This document shows positions 8,570-17,558 of a stretch of 64,000 bases of DNA, piece after piece. The stretch's first letter is position 1; the number at the start of each line of letters is the position of its first letter. A model generated the notes under the pieces. It saw nothing but the letters and a program-made list of their open reading frames with translations, did not search any database and was not told where the DNA came from. The position numbers and the translations under genes are program-made. Source of the stretch: Paraburkholderia sp041321145 (GTDB lineage: Bacteria; Pseudomonadota; Gammaproteobacteria; Burkholderiales; Burkholderiaceae); NCBI RefSeq assembly GCF_041321145.1, contig NZ_JBGGWA010000004.1, forward strand, positions 496,001 to 560,000. Direction: 5' to 3'.

Positions 8570-10183
8570 TTACTCGACAGTCGGCGGGTTTTCGAACGTG
8601 TGGAACGGAGCCGGGCTCGGCACGGTCCATTCGAGGCCAGTTGCGCCGTCCCACGGCTTGTCGCCGGCTTTTTCCAGCTCGCCGCCGCCGCGATAGGCCG
8701 GCAGCGCAACCGCAAACAGGAAGTAGACCTGTGCCAGACCGAAGCCGAATGCGCCGATCGAGATGACCTGGTTCCAGTCCGTGAACTGTGCAGGGTAGTC
8801 AGCGTAACGACGGGGCATACCTGCGAGACCGACGAAGTGCATCGGCAGGAACGCGAGGTTGAAGAAGAACATCGACGCCCAGAAGTGAATCTTGCCGCGC
8901 GTTTCGTTGTACATCCAACCGGTCCACTTCGGCGCCCAGTAGTACCACCCGGAGAACAGCGCGAAGAGCGACCCCGCCACCAGCACGTAGTGGAAGTGCG
9001 CCACCACAAAATAAGTACCGTGATACTGGATGTCGAGCGGCGCCATGGCGAGCATCAGGCCCGACAGACCGCCGAACGTGAACACCAACAGGAAGCCGAC
9101 CGCGAACAGCATAGGTGTTTCGAAGGACAGCGAACCGCGCCACATCGTCGCGACCCAGTTGAACACCTTCACCCCCGTCGGCACAGCGATCAGCATCGTC
9201 GCGTACATGAAGAACAGCTGGCCCGTCACCGGCATGCCGGTAGCGAACATGTGGTGCGCCCACACCATGAACGACAGAATCGCGATCGACGAGGTTGCGT
9301 ACACCATCGAGCTATAGCCGAACAGCGGCTTGCGCGAGAACGCCGGGATCACCTGCGACACGATCCCGAACGCCGGCAAGATCATGATGTATACCTCGGG
9401 ATGCCCGAAGAACCAGAAAATATGCTGGTACATCACCGGATCGCCGCCGCCTGCCGCGTTGAAGAACGACGTGCCGAAGTGGCGATCGAACAGCACCATG
9501 GTGATCGCGCCTGCCAGAACCGGCATCACCGCGATCAGCAGGTACGCGGTGATCAGCCACGTCCAGACGAACATCGGCATCTTCATCAGCGTCAGCCCCG
9601 GCGCGCGCATGTTCAGAATCGTCACGACGATGTTGATCCCGCCCATGATCGACGAAGCACCCATCAAGTGGATCGCGAAAATCGCGAAGTCCATGCCCGG
9701 GCCCATCTGCGTCGACAGCGGTGCGTACAGCGTCCAGCCCGCGGCGGTTGCGCCGCCCGGTGCGAAGAACGAACCGACCAGCAACACGGCAGCCACCGGC
9801 AGCAGCCAGAAGCTGAAGTTGTTCATCCGCGCAAAAGCCATGTCCGATGCGCCGATCTGCAGCGGCACCATCCAGTTCGCGAAGCCGACGAACGCCGGCA
9901 TGATCGCGCCGAACACCATGATCAGGCCGTGCATGGTGGTCAACTGGTTGAAGAACTCGGGACGCATGATCTGCAGACCCGGCTCGAACAGTTCGGCACG
10001 GATCATCAGCGCCATCACGCCCCCGGAGAGGAACATGGTGAACGAGAAGATCAGGTACAGCGTACCGATGTCCTTGTGATTGGTTGCGAACAGCCAACGA
10101 CGCCAGCCATGTGGCGTTTCGTGGGCATGGTCGCCGTGCACGTGCTCGTGGCCCGCGACTACATCGTGTCCGATGCTAGACAT
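8570..10183 (-). CDS. ctaD: Cytochrome c oxidase subunit I
   Basis: 537 residues with twelve transmembrane helices. All metal ligands are visible: His85 and His398 for the low-spin heme, His261 (in HPEVY, cross-linked to Tyr265) with His310-His311 for CuB, and His396 for heme a3. This is the catalytic, proton-pumping core that reduces oxygen to water. A His-rich cytoplasmic N terminus (GHEHVHGDHAHETPHG) precedes the first helix. It follows coxB by 44 bases. Confidence 0.98.
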   Translation of the reverse strand: MSSIGHDVVAGHEHVHGDHAHETPHGWRRWLFATNHKDIGTLYLIFSFTMFLSGGVMALMIRAELFEPGLQIMRPEFFNQLTTMHGLIMVFGAIMPAFVGFANWMVPLQIGASDMAFARMNNFSFWLLPVAAVLLVGSFFAPGGATAAGWTLYAPLSTQMGPGMDFAIFAIHLMGASSIMGGINIVVTILNMRAPGLTLMKMPMFVWTWLITAYLLIAVMPVLAGAITMVLFDRHFGTSFFNAAGGGDPVMYQHIFWFFGHPEVYIMILPAFGIVSQVIPAFSRKPLFGYSSMVYATSSIAILSFMVWAHHMFATGMPVTGQLFFMYATMLIAVPTGVKVFNWVATMWRGSLSFETPMLFAVGFLLVFTFGGLSGLMLAMAPLDIQYHGTYFVVAHFHYVLVAGSLFALFSGWYYWAPKWTGWMYNETRGKIHFWASMFFFNLAFLPMHFVGLAGMPRRYADYPAQFTDWNQVISIGAFGFGLAQVYFLFAVALPAYRGGGELEKAGDKPWDGATGLEWTVPSPAPFHTFENPPTVE

Positions 10184-10227
10184 GACAATCTCCTAAAGCG
10201 AATACTGCGGTGCTGACCATGAACACG

Positions 10228-11838
10228 TCAGGCAGCCGGGCTGATCTGGACACGCCGGGCTTCTTTCGCATCGCTGCCGCCCGTGATCGTTTCCGGCTTC
10301 TTCAAAATAATATGGTCTTCGGCGATGCCGGCTGCTTTCAACGCGTCGCGCACGGCTTCGGCACGACTCTTCGCAAGCTTCGCGTTGGTGTCGGCAGAAC
10401 CGGTGGCGTCTGTGAAACCCGACAGCGTGAACTTTGCGTCCGGATGCGCCTTCGCGTAGGCCGCGGCCGCCTCGACCGCCGCTTTCGCGTCGGCCGGCAG
10501 CGTGCTTTTGCCCGTGTCGAAGTAGACGCTCGCCGGTAACGCCGCAGCTTGCGATGCGGCGGCGCTATCCGAACCGGCCGAAGCCGCGTCAGCACCCGAA
10601 GCCGCCGCTGCACCCGAAGCCGCCGCATCCGCGCCGCTGGCTGCTGCGCCTGCGTCGGCCAGATGGTTGCCGCCTTCCGGCAGCTTGCCGTTACGGGCAT
10701 CCAGAACCTGCTTCGGCTGGAGAATATCGCCGGTGTGGTTGCCCCACGAGTTACGTTCGTACGTGATGACCGAAGCGATTTCGACGTCGTTCAGCGTCGG
10801 CGCCCACGAAGGCATCGCGTTCTTGCCCTTGAGAACCAGGCTCACGTGTTCGGCGATCGGGCCGTTGGCGATCTTGCTGCCGTCCAGCGCCGGAAATGCG
10901 CCTGCGCCCTTGCCGGTCGGCTGATGGCAGACCGCGCAGTTCGATGCATACACCTTGCCGCCGCGTTCCATCAACTCGGCCATTGTGTAGGTCTTGTTCG
11001 GATCGTCCTGGCCGGCGGCCATTTTCTTCTTCTGCGCGTCGACCCACTTCGCGTAGTCGTCTGCCGACAGCACTTCGACCACCACCGGCATGAACGCGTG
11101 TTCCTTGCCGCACAGTTCGGTACAGAAGCCGCGGAACGTTCCGACCTTGTCAGCCTTGAACCACGTGTCGCGCACAAAGCCCGGGATTGCATCCTGCTTC
11201 ACGCCGAAAGCCGGCACGTACCAGGAGTGGACCACGTCGTTCGCGGTGGTGATGATGCGGATTTTCTTGTCGACCGGGACGACCAGCGGATTGTCGACTT
11301 CCTGCAGATACGTCGTGGTAATCGGCATGCGGCCATCGGTTTCCGCACGCGGCGTGGCCAGCGTGGACAGGAAGTTGATGCCCTCGCCCGGACCCTTCAC
11401 GTAGTCGTAGCCCCACTTCCACTGGTAGCCCGTGACCTTGATGGTGAGGTCGGCATTCGTGGTGTCCTTCATCGCGACGACGGTCTTGGTGGCGGGGAGC
11501 GCCATCAGCACCACGATGATGAACGGCACGATCGTCCAGATGATTTCGACGGTGGTGCTTTCGTGGAAATTCGAAGCCTTGTGGCCCTTCGATTTGCGGT
11601 GAGCAAAGATCGAATAGAACATCACGCCGAACACGCCAACGAAGATCACCAGGCAAAGAATCAGCATGAACATGTGGAGGCTGAAAAGCTCCTCAGCGAT
11701 TTTGCTCGCCGGCGGCTGGAGATTGATCTCGTTGACGGCAGGGCCGCCCGGAACATCGCCCACTGCCAGGGCCGCACCGGCGAAAAGCAGTCCGCTCATC
11801 GCCAGCACGCCCATGAGGGCTCGCTTGATTGTTTTCAT
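10228..11838 (-). CDS. coxB: Cytochrome c oxidase subunit II with fused cytochrome c and OmpA-like domains
   Basis: 536 residues from the ATG of MKTIKRALMG, preceded by AAGGAAG; the longer frame adds eight residues without a ribosome site. Order: signal peptide (1-25), two transmembrane helices (about 52-80, 97-115), cupredoxin CuA domain with ligands His204, Cys239, Cys243, His247, Met250. Next comes a cytochrome c domain with Cys301-x2-Cys304-His305 and probable axial Met342. An Ala/Ser/Gly/Asp-rich linker (about 392-436) leads to an OmpA-like domain (437-536) with GFTDATGSADTN and LAKSRAEAVRDAL. Asp477 and Arg492 occupy the peptidoglycan-contact positions. The CuA plus heme c layout is caa3-like; the OmpA module is an unusual addition. 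Confidence 0.96.
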   Translation of the reverse strand: MKTIKRALMGVLAMSGLLFAGAALAVGDVPGGPAVNEINLQPPASKIAEELFSLHMFMLILCLVIFVGVFGVMFYSIFAHRKSKGHKASNFHESTTVEIIWTIVPFIIVVLMALPATKTVVAMKDTTNADLTIKVTGYQWKWGYDYVKGPGEGINFLSTLATPRAETDGRMPITTTYLQEVDNPLVVPVDKKIRIITTANDVVHSWYVPAFGVKQDAIPGFVRDTWFKADKVGTFRGFCTELCGKEHAFMPVVVEVLSADDYAKWVDAQKKKMAAGQDDPNKTYTMAELMERGGKVYASNCAVCHQPTGKGAGAFPALDGSKIANGPIAEHVSLVLKGKNAMPSWAPTLNDVEIASVITYERNSWGNHTGDILQPKQVLDARNGKLPEGGNHLADAGAAASGADAAASGAAAASGADAASAGSDSAAASQAAALPASVYFDTGKSTLPADAKAAVEAAAAYAKAHPDAKFTLSGFTDATGSADTNAKLAKSRAEAVRDALKAAGIAEDHIILKKPETITGGSDAKEARRVQISPAA

Positions 11839-11928
11839 AGCTTCCTTACCCAAAATTTCCATTCAAACCCTCGACCCCGCTGGCAGGCTGTCTCGCGCTC
11901 CCCGTGAACGCCGCGCGTCTCGACACGT

Positions 11929-12402
11929 CTAACAACGCGTGAGCCACATACGCAATTCGCCTGCGAACTGCGCGCGCCGATACTGCGCGAGATGTTGCCC
12001 GATCATGATCGTCTGGCCGCGCGACACCAGTTTGATCTGGTCACGCGGCGTTGCGCCCGGTTCGATCCGCACCCAGCGCGGATTGAATTCGAACTGCGTG
12101 CACCGCTCGGCGCTGACCTGCTCGATCACGAGCCGGTTCTGAAACAGCCGGACGCGCTCGTAATCGACAGCATGGCGCGCATATATGGCAAACGCGATGC
12201 CCACCGCGAGCAATTCGATACCGGTGAACGGCAACACCAGCCAGGCGCCGACCAGAACCAGCATGAAAGCAATTGCCAACGAGAACAACGCAAGCGACAC
12301 GTAGAAACATACAAATTGCCGCGGCGAAATCGAACAGTTGCGCTTCATGGTCCAGTCTTTGAGAACGGATTCTGAATCCGCCAGCAGATCTGATGCTTCC
12401 AT
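11929..12402 (-). CDS. DUF2244 membrane protein, first gene of the cox operon
   Basis: 157 residues from MEASDLLADSE, with GGAGGCAGCG directly before the ATG. Two adjacent transmembrane helices (about 35-80) are followed by a soluble C-terminal domain with the DUF2244 pattern RLVIEQ...FEFNPRWVRIEP and IGQHLAQYRRAQFAGEL. The family has no assigned function and is repeatedly linked to cytochrome oxidase genes. It is the first gene downstream of the promoter at 12.57 kb, 90 bases before coxB. Confidence 0.85.
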   Translation of the reverse strand: MEASDLLADSESVLKDWTMKRNCSISPRQFVCFYVSLALFSLAIAFMLVLVGAWLVLPFTGIELLAVGIAFAIYARHAVDYERVRLFQNRLVIEQVSAERCTQFEFNPRWVRIEPGATPRDQIKLVSRGQTIMIGQHLAQYRRAQFAGELRMWLTRC

Positions 12403-12555
12403 CGCTGCCTCCTGCCGACCGTCACCAATCGCCGCCTGCGGCCATTGCTCGCGACCGCTGAACGGCACTCAATCACCGCCGCGTCCTTCATGTTGCAGCC
12501 CAGTGCCTCGGGCCTGCCGCCCCAAATGTGGGAACTCCGGGCGACAAACTGACGC

Positions 12556-12584
12556 ATTATAGGCGCGATCCATAGCATCCACAA
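12556..12584 (-). promoter_or_regulatory. Sigma-70 promoter of the cox operon
   Basis: On the minus strand: TTGTGG (12584-12579), 17-base spacer, perfect TATAAT (12561-12556). The start would be near 12549, leaving a leader of roughly 147 bases before the DUF2244 gene. The remaining bases of this roughly 300-base gap show no other feature. Confidence 0.65.
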
Positions 12585-12701
12585 GCAAGCCTCAATCGGC
12601 TCACAAGCCAGGCGCGACAAGCCTCCGCGCCGTTTTGACGCAGCTTTAGCGCGTCTTTTGAAGCGGTAATTTCAGACATAACAGATGTCGTCTTTACCGC
12701 T

Positions 12702-13667
12702 TCAACGATTCCTCGGCGAACCTCGTCCTATATCCTCGAGCCGCACAATCCCATGACCTTCGGCTGTGGTGCGCGGCACGGCTTTCCATGCGTGCCCGTA
12801 GATCACTTCGAAGGTCAGCGCGATCGTGCCGTCGGCACGGCGGCGGGCTTCGAGCGCCGCCAGCAAAGCCTTATGCAGCCTGCGTGCAACGGTATTCGAC
12901 GCCGCCTCGCGCGCGAACGGATAGGCGCCCCAACGGCGCACGTCGGCGAGCAGCGACTCGGGCGACTTATACGTAATAGTGAGTGTTTCCTGGTCCATCA
13001 CAGGAATCTCGAAACCGCTCTCGACCAACATATCCCCAAGGTCATGCATGTCGACAAAGTCGATCACATGGTTGCGCGAAGCGACGCCGTGCGCGGCCTC
13101 TACCTCGGCGTAGGCGCCGCGCAATTCCTTCAGCGAATCGGGACCGAGGGTGCTGAACATAAGCAGGCCGTTCACTTTCAGCACGCGTTGCCATTCGGGA
13201 AACACGAGATCCGGCCGCGAGTGCCAGTGCAGTGCGAGATTGGACCAGATGAATTCGAAGGCACCGGCCGCGAACGGCAGCGCTGAGAAGTCGGCCTGCG
13301 CGAAACGCGGACCGCGGGCGCCGAGCGCCTTGCCGAGCGTGGCCGGAAGAAAGCGCCGCCAGCTCGTGTCGCCGGCATCGTGGCGCAGCGCGCGGCCGAG
13401 CATCCCATGCGACAGGTCAGTGCCGAACACCGGCGCCTCAGGGAAGCGCTCGCGCAGCGCGGGGATGTCTTCGCCCGCGCCGCAGCCGGCATCGAGCACG
13501 CTCGCCGGAGTGACCTTGATGTAGTCGAGACGCTCGCGCATGCGCTGCGCGATTTCGCGCGGCAGGAACGCAACATCGTGGAAGGTCGCCGCGCGGCGGT
13601 CGAAAATCCGCCTGAGACGCCGGGAATCGTAGGCCGGACGGCCAGATTGAGCGGGAGTTGGGGACAT
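12702..13667 (-). CDS. SAM-dependent methyltransferase, BioC-like
   Basis: About 321 residues from the Met of MSPTPAQSG. A class I methyltransferase fold carries the SAM motif VLDAGCGAGEDIPAL, then FGTDLSHGML, the acidic motif FAQADFSALPFAAGAFEFIWSNLALHW and a BioC-like C-terminal half. BioC methylates malonyl-ACP to start biotin synthesis. No other biotin-synthesis gene is nearby, so the substrate is uncertain. The start is not decided by a clear ribosome site; an ATG at 13718 is possible. It is divergent from comF. Confidence 0.8.
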   Translation of the reverse strand: MSPTPAQSGRPAYDSRRLRRIFDRRAATFHDVAFLPREIAQRMRERLDYIKVTPASVLDAGCGAGEDIPALRERFPEAPVFGTDLSHGMLGRALRHDAGDTSWRRFLPATLGKALGARGPRFAQADFSALPFAAGAFEFIWSNLALHWHSRPDLVFPEWQRVLKVNGLLMFSTLGPDSLKELRGAYAEVEAAHGVASRNHVIDFVDMHDLGDMLVESGFEIPVMDQETLTITYKSPESLLADVRRWGAYPFAREAASNTVARRLHKALLAALEARRRADGTIALTFEVIYGHAWKAVPRTTAEGHGIVRLEDIGRGSPRNR

Positions 13668-13772
13668 GGGTGTCGTACTGGCGAAGAGCACGAAGTATAC
13701 TCGCTCGCTTACCTCCATTCAGCGTGAAAGGCCTTCGCGGGCGGTCCAATCATCCCATTCCGAACCATTTCC

Positions 13773-14546
13773 TTGTCCTCCCGCGGCCCAACCGCCCGTT
13801 TTGCGCGTTTTACGCGCGGCCTCCGTTCAGCATGGCCGCGTGTGATGCACGCCGCGCTGCCGAACCTCTGCATGCTATGCGGCAATTTGTCGCACAAGAC
13901 GCTGTGTTCCGGTTGTGATGAGGCGTATTGGAACGAAGGCCGGTTGCGTTGCACTGTCTGCGCGGTTCCTTTGTCCGGAACGCGGCTGGCAAGTCGCGCG
14001 CAATATCGCTGCGCGGATTGTATCGGCGAGCCGCCGCCGTTCGAGGCGACCTTTGCTCTCGCCGATTACCGCCAGCCGCTCGACGCCTTGGCACTAGGCC
14101 TGAAATTCCGCGCCCGGCTGATGCTGGCGCGCGAGTTCGCGCGACGCCTTGCGCGTCTTGCGGAAGACGCCTGGCAGGATCCATCTGAGCGGCCCGAGGT
14201 GCTCGCGCCCGTGCCGCTGGCCAACCAGCGTCTTACCGAGCGCGGCTACAACCAGGCATGGCAGATCGCGAGGCCCTTGGCCCGCGCACTGAATGTGCGC
14301 GGCGACGCAACCTTGCTGCATCGGGTGATCCACACCGCGCCGCAATCACGGCTCGACCTCGACGCGCGCCGGCTCAATGTGGGCCGCGCTTTCCAGGTCG
14401 CCAAACCCGTGCAAGGTCTGCACGTCGGTATCGTCGACGATGTGATGACCACCGGCGCAACGCTCGAAGCGCTGGCGCGCACGCTCAAAGCCGCCGGTGC
14501 GCGGCGCGTCACCAACTTCGTCGCGCTGCGCACGCCGAAAAACTAG
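13773..14546 (+). CDS. ComF-family phosphoribosyltransferase-like protein
   Basis: 257 residues. An N-terminal zinc-ribbon region holds paired cysteines (CMLCGNL, CSGC, CTVC, CADC); the C-terminal type I PRTase fold has the PRPP-binding loop VGIVDDVMTTGATLEA. ComF/GntX proteins are linked to DNA uptake and purine or DNA metabolism, but the reaction is not defined. It is followed 18 bases later by trmL. The first in-frame ATG at 13773 was kept; the ATG at MHAALPN is an alternative. Confidence 0.9.
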   Translation: MSSRGPTARFARFTRGLRSAWPRVMHAALPNLCMLCGNLSHKTLCSGCDEAYWNEGRLRCTVCAVPLSGTRLASRAQYRCADCIGEPPPFEATFALADYRQPLDALALGLKFRARLMLAREFARRLARLAEDAWQDPSERPEVLAPVPLANQRLTERGYNQAWQIARPLARALNVRGDATLLHRVIHTAPQSRLDLDARRLNVGRAFQVAKPVQGLHVGIVDDVMTTGATLEALARTLKAAGARRVTNFVALRTPKN

Positions 14547-14564
14547 TCCCCACCTGAAATCACT

Positions 14565-15035
14565 ATGTTCAATGTCGTCCTCGTCGAACCGGAAATCCCG
14601 CCGAACACCGGCAACGTCATCCGTCTGTGCGCGAATACGGGTGCGCGACTGCATCTGATCGAGCCGCTCGGCTTTCCGCTCGACGACGCCAAATTGCGCC
14701 GTGCCGGCCTCGACTATCACGAGTACGCGCAGATGAACGTACACGCCGATTGGGCTGCCTTCGTGGCCAAAGAATCGCCCGATCCGACCCGGATGTTCGC
14801 CTTCACCACCCGTGGCTCGGGCCGCTTTCACGAGCATGCGTTTCAATCCGGCGACTGGTTCGTGTTCGGCGCCGAAACGCGCGGCCTGGCCGACACGGTG
14901 CTCGATCAATTTGCCAATGACCAGCGCGTACGTCTGCCGATGCGGCCGGGCAACCGCAGTCTGAATCTGTCGAACACTGTCGCGGTGGTGGTGTTCGAAG
15001 CGTGGCGTCAAACCGGCTTCGACGGCGGCGCCTGA
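14565..15035 (+). CDS. trmL: tRNA (cytidine/uridine-2'-O)-methyltransferase TrmL
   Basis: 156 residues, the size of minimal SPOUT methyltransferases. Motifs are EPEIPPNTGNVIRLCANTG at the N terminus, FGAETRGL, and the knot signature MRPGNRSLNLSNTVAVVVFEAWRQ. TrmL methylates the 2'-O of the wobble nucleotide in tRNA-Leu isoacceptors. Its 3' end overlaps the 3' end of the convergent macro-domain gene by 28 bases. Confidence 0.96.
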   Translation: MFNVVLVEPEIPPNTGNVIRLCANTGARLHLIEPLGFPLDDAKLRRAGLDYHEYAQMNVHADWAAFVAKESPDPTRMFAFTTRGSGRFHEHAFQSGDWFVFGAETRGLADTVLDQFANDQRVRLPMRPGNRSLNLSNTVAVVVFEAWRQTGFDGGA

Positions 15036-15556
15036 CGGCGCTTCAATTCGGCTTCGTAGCGCGCGAGCATTGCGCCGTCGAAGCAGGCGAACACTACGCG
15101 CTCGATCTTCGGCGCGCGCGGCAAAGTTTCGACCACCGTGCCGACGGCGATCTGCACGGCTTCATCGGCGGGAAAATGGTAGATGCCGCAACTAATGGCG
15201 GGAAACGCGATGCTCGTGCAATGCGCTTGATGCGCCACCTCGATCGAGCGTTGATAGCAGGACGCGAGCAGGTCGGCCTCGCCATGCGCACCGCCCCGCC
15301 ACACCGGGCCAACCGCGTGAATCACGTGTTTTGCCGGCAATTGGTAGCCGCGGGTGATTTTCGCGTCGCCCGTCGCGCAGCCACCGAGCGCCTCGCACTC
15401 ACGCACCAATTCCTTGCCGGCCGCGCGATGAATCGCGCCGTCCACACCACCTCCGCCTAATAGCGACGTATTCGCGGCGTTGACGATCGCATCCACGGCG
15501 AGCGTCGTGATGTCGACGACGCGTGCTTCCAGCGTGCAACGATTGAAACTGAGCAT
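15008..15556 (-). CDS. Macro-domain protein, O-acetyl-ADP-ribose deacetylase type
   Basis: 182 residues from MLSFNRCTLEA. The macro fold is seen in DAIVNAANTSLLGGGGVDGAIHRAAG, HAVGPVW and the phosphate loop AISCGIYHFP. This is the MacroD/YmdB type, which hydrolyses O-acetyl-ADP-ribose or mono-ADP-ribose from acidic residues. It is convergent with trmL and lies upstream of a hairpin that separates it from gpsA. Confidence 0.92.
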   Translation of the reverse strand: MLSFNRCTLEARVVDITTLAVDAIVNAANTSLLGGGGVDGAIHRAAGKELVRECEALGGCATGDAKITRGYQLPAKHVIHAVGPVWRGGAHGEADLLASCYQRSIEVAHQAHCTSIAFPAISCGIYHFPADEAVQIAVGTVVETLPRAPKIERVVFACFDGAMLARYEAELKRRQAPPSKPV

Positions 15557-15610
15557 GGGGAACCTGGCTGATCCGAAGCGTCGATAAAATGTGGACAGCA
15601 AGGGAGGGCA

Positions 15611-15640
15611 GCCGTTCAGCGCTTTTCTGCGCTAAACGGC
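15611..15640. other. Hairpin between gpsA and the macro-domain gene
   Basis: Twelve-base arms GCCGTTCAGCGC / GCGCTAAACGGC with one mismatch and a 6-base loop. It lies 14 bases past the gpsA stop on the minus strand. No clear T-run follows, so it may end the gpsA transcript with Rho or stabilise its 3' end. Confidence 0.5.
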
Positions 15641-15653
15641 CGATAGACCGGAT

Positions 15654-16652
15654 TTATTCGGCTTTGGAATCGCGCCGCAGCAAGGCGCTGACAGCGTCGC
15701 GAGGCGCCACGCCGTCGAACAGCACGGCACAGACGGCCTGCGTAATCGGCATCTCGATCGCATGAGCGCGAGCGATCGCCAGGACGGCTTGCGCACAGCG
15801 CACACCTTCGGCCACGTGACCTAGGCCACCGAGAATATCGCCGAGCGTACGGCCCGCGGCGAGTTGCACGCCGACCGTGCGATTGCGCGACAGATCGCCC
15901 GTCGCGGTCAGGATCAGATCGCCCAAGCCGGTCAAACCGGTGAACGTTTCCGCCCTTCCGCCGAGCGTCACGCCGAGACGCGACATTTCAGCCAGACCGC
16001 GCGTAATCAGCGCCGCCCGTGCGTTGAGGCCGAGGCCGAGGCCATCGGCAATGCCCGTCGCAATCGCCAGCACGTTCTTCACCGCGCCGCCCACTTCCAC
16101 GCCGACGATGTCGTCGCCGGTGTAGATGCGCATTGCGCCGTGATGGAACGCGGCGACCGTGCGCTCGCGGCACGCCGCCGACGCACTTGCGATTGTCAGC
16201 GCCACCGGCAAGCCCTGCCCGACTTCGCGCGCGAAGCTCGGACCGGACAGCACGCCGTTGCTGACATGCCCCGGCAATTCAGCCGCGACCACCTGATGCG
16301 GCAACAACTGCGAGTCGGCTTCGAAACCTTTGCACAACCACACCACATGCGACGGCACTTTGCCTGCGTCGCGCATTGCCTGGAACAGACCACGCAGACC
16401 GGCCACGGGCGTCGCCACGATGCATAACGCGTCGTCGGCGAGCGCATGGTCGAGCGCTGCGTTCAGATCGGCTTCATAGCGAAGCGCCGGCGGCAAGGCC
16501 ACGCCCGCCAGATAGCGGACGTTTTCGTGCGCAGCGGAGAGATCGGCGACGAGCGCGGGTTCGCGCGCCCACAGCACCGAGTCGTGCCGCGCGGCAAGAT
16601 GGCCGGCGAGGGCTGTGCCCCATGCACCGGCGCCGAGGACAGCGACCTTCAT
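15654..16652 (-). CDS. gpsA: NAD(P)H-dependent glycerol-3-phosphate dehydrogenase
   Basis: 332 residues from MKVAVLGAGAWGTALAG; the upstream extension is in frame with antisense of secB and was dropped. The Rossmann glycine motif opens the protein, followed by LCKGFEADSQLLPHQV, SGPSFAREV, the catalytic GGAVKNVLAIA lysine motif and the C-terminal domain. It reduces dihydroxyacetone phosphate to sn-glycerol-3-phosphate for phospholipid synthesis. It is downstream of secB (22-base gap). Confidence 0.97.
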   Translation of the reverse strand: MKVAVLGAGAWGTALAGHLAARHDSVLWAREPALVADLSAAHENVRYLAGVALPPALRYEADLNAALDHALADDALCIVATPVAGLRGLFQAMRDAGKVPSHVVWLCKGFEADSQLLPHQVVAAELPGHVSNGVLSGPSFAREVGQGLPVALTIASASAACRERTVAAFHHGAMRIYTGDDIVGVEVGGAVKNVLAIATGIADGLGLGLNARAALITRGLAEMSRLGVTLGGRAETFTGLTGLGDLILTATGDLSRNRTVGVQLAAGRTLGDILGGLGHVAEGVRCAQAVLAIARAHAIEMPITQAVCAVLFDGVAPRDAVSALLRRDSKAE

Positions 16653-16674
16653 AGCCGGCACCGCGTACGTCGCG

Positions 16675-17145
16675 TTAATGCGTGACGCCGTTCTGCGCCG
16701 CGCCTTCCTGGCCGCCCATTTGCGTGAGACGTTGTTCGTACAGCGCCTGGAAGTTGATTTCGGCGAGGTGGATCGGCGGGAAACCGGCACGCGTGATCGC
16801 GTCGGCGATGTTCGAGCGCAGGTACGGGAACAGGATCGTCGGGCAGGCGATGCCGACCAGCGGATCGATCTGTTCAGCCGGAATGTTGCGGATGTCGAAA
16901 ATGCCGGCTTGCTTGGCTTCGATCAGGAACGCGACCTTGTCCGACACCTTGGCCGTGACCGTGCCCGTGACGAGGATTTCGAACACGGTGTCGGCGAGGC
17001 GCTCAGCCTTCACGTCGACTTCCACTTCGACCGAAGGCATTTCCTGCTCGAGGAAGATGCCCGGCGAATTCGGCTGCTCGAGCGACATGTCCTTCAGGTA
17101 GATGCGCTGGATGTTGAAGAACGGCTGGTTATTCTCGTCGGACAT
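16675..17145 (-). CDS. secB: Protein-export chaperone SecB
   Basis: 156 residues from MSDENNQPFFNIQRIYLKD. Conserved SecB features include FLEQEMPSVEVEVDVKA, the SecA-contact region, CPTILFPYLRSNIADAITRAGFPPIHLAEINF and a short C-terminal tail. It holds preproteins unfolded for SecA in the cytosol. Part of the rhodanese-grxC-secB-gpsA run common to beta- and gammaproteobacteria. Confidence 0.97.
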   Translation of the reverse strand: MSDENNQPFFNIQRIYLKDMSLEQPNSPGIFLEQEMPSVEVEVDVKAERLADTVFEILVTGTVTAKVSDKVAFLIEAKQAGIFDIRNIPAEQIDPLVGIACPTILFPYLRSNIADAITRAGFPPIHLAEINFQALYEQRLTQMGGQEGAAQNGVTH

Positions 17146-17297
17146 GATTGAGTGATTCCCTGATAGGTAAGCATGGCGGCGGCCCATGACGTCACGGACC
17201 GCCAGATCGTTGCGGCGCCTCGCCCGCCTGAAAAAAAGCGGGAATGCGCCGGCTTGTATTTCATCCGCCCCATTCACGCGCCGCCCGGCGCGCGGAT

Positions 17298-17558
17298 TCA
17301 GGCAGCTTCGAGCAGAGGCATCAAACCGCCCGCGCGATCGAGCGCGGACAGGTCGTCGTACCCGCCGACATGCGTCTCGCCGATGAACACTTGCGGCACC
17401 GTACGGCGACCGGTCCGGGTCATCATTTCGTCACGACGGGCCGGGTCTTTGTCGATCAGTACCTTTTCAACGTGCTCGACGCCGCGCGACTTTAAAAGAC
17501 GTTCGGCCATCTGGCAATACGGGCACACCTGGGTGCTGTACATGATCACTTTGTTCAC
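17298..17558 (-). CDS. grxC: Glutaredoxin 3
   Basis: 86 residues from a GTG at 17558 with AAGGAG eight bases upstream. Active site CPYC (in MYSTQVCPYCQMAERLL), cis-Pro TVPQVF and the glutathione-binding GGYDDL motif define a dithiol class I glutaredoxin. It reduces disulfides and mixed glutathione disulfides in the cytosol. Its start overlaps the stop of the rhodanese gene by 4 bases, implying translational coupling. Confidence 0.95.
   Translation of the reverse strand: MNKVIMYSTQVCPYCQMAERLLKSRGVEHVEKVLIDKDPARRDEMMTRTGRRTVPQVFIGETHVGGYDDLSALDRAGGLMPLLEAA

Noticed and set aside
8480..10216. 578-residue open frame on the plus strand
   Set aside because: Antisense to coxA; composition dominated by Arg, His and Gln as expected of the opposite strand of a GC-rich gene.
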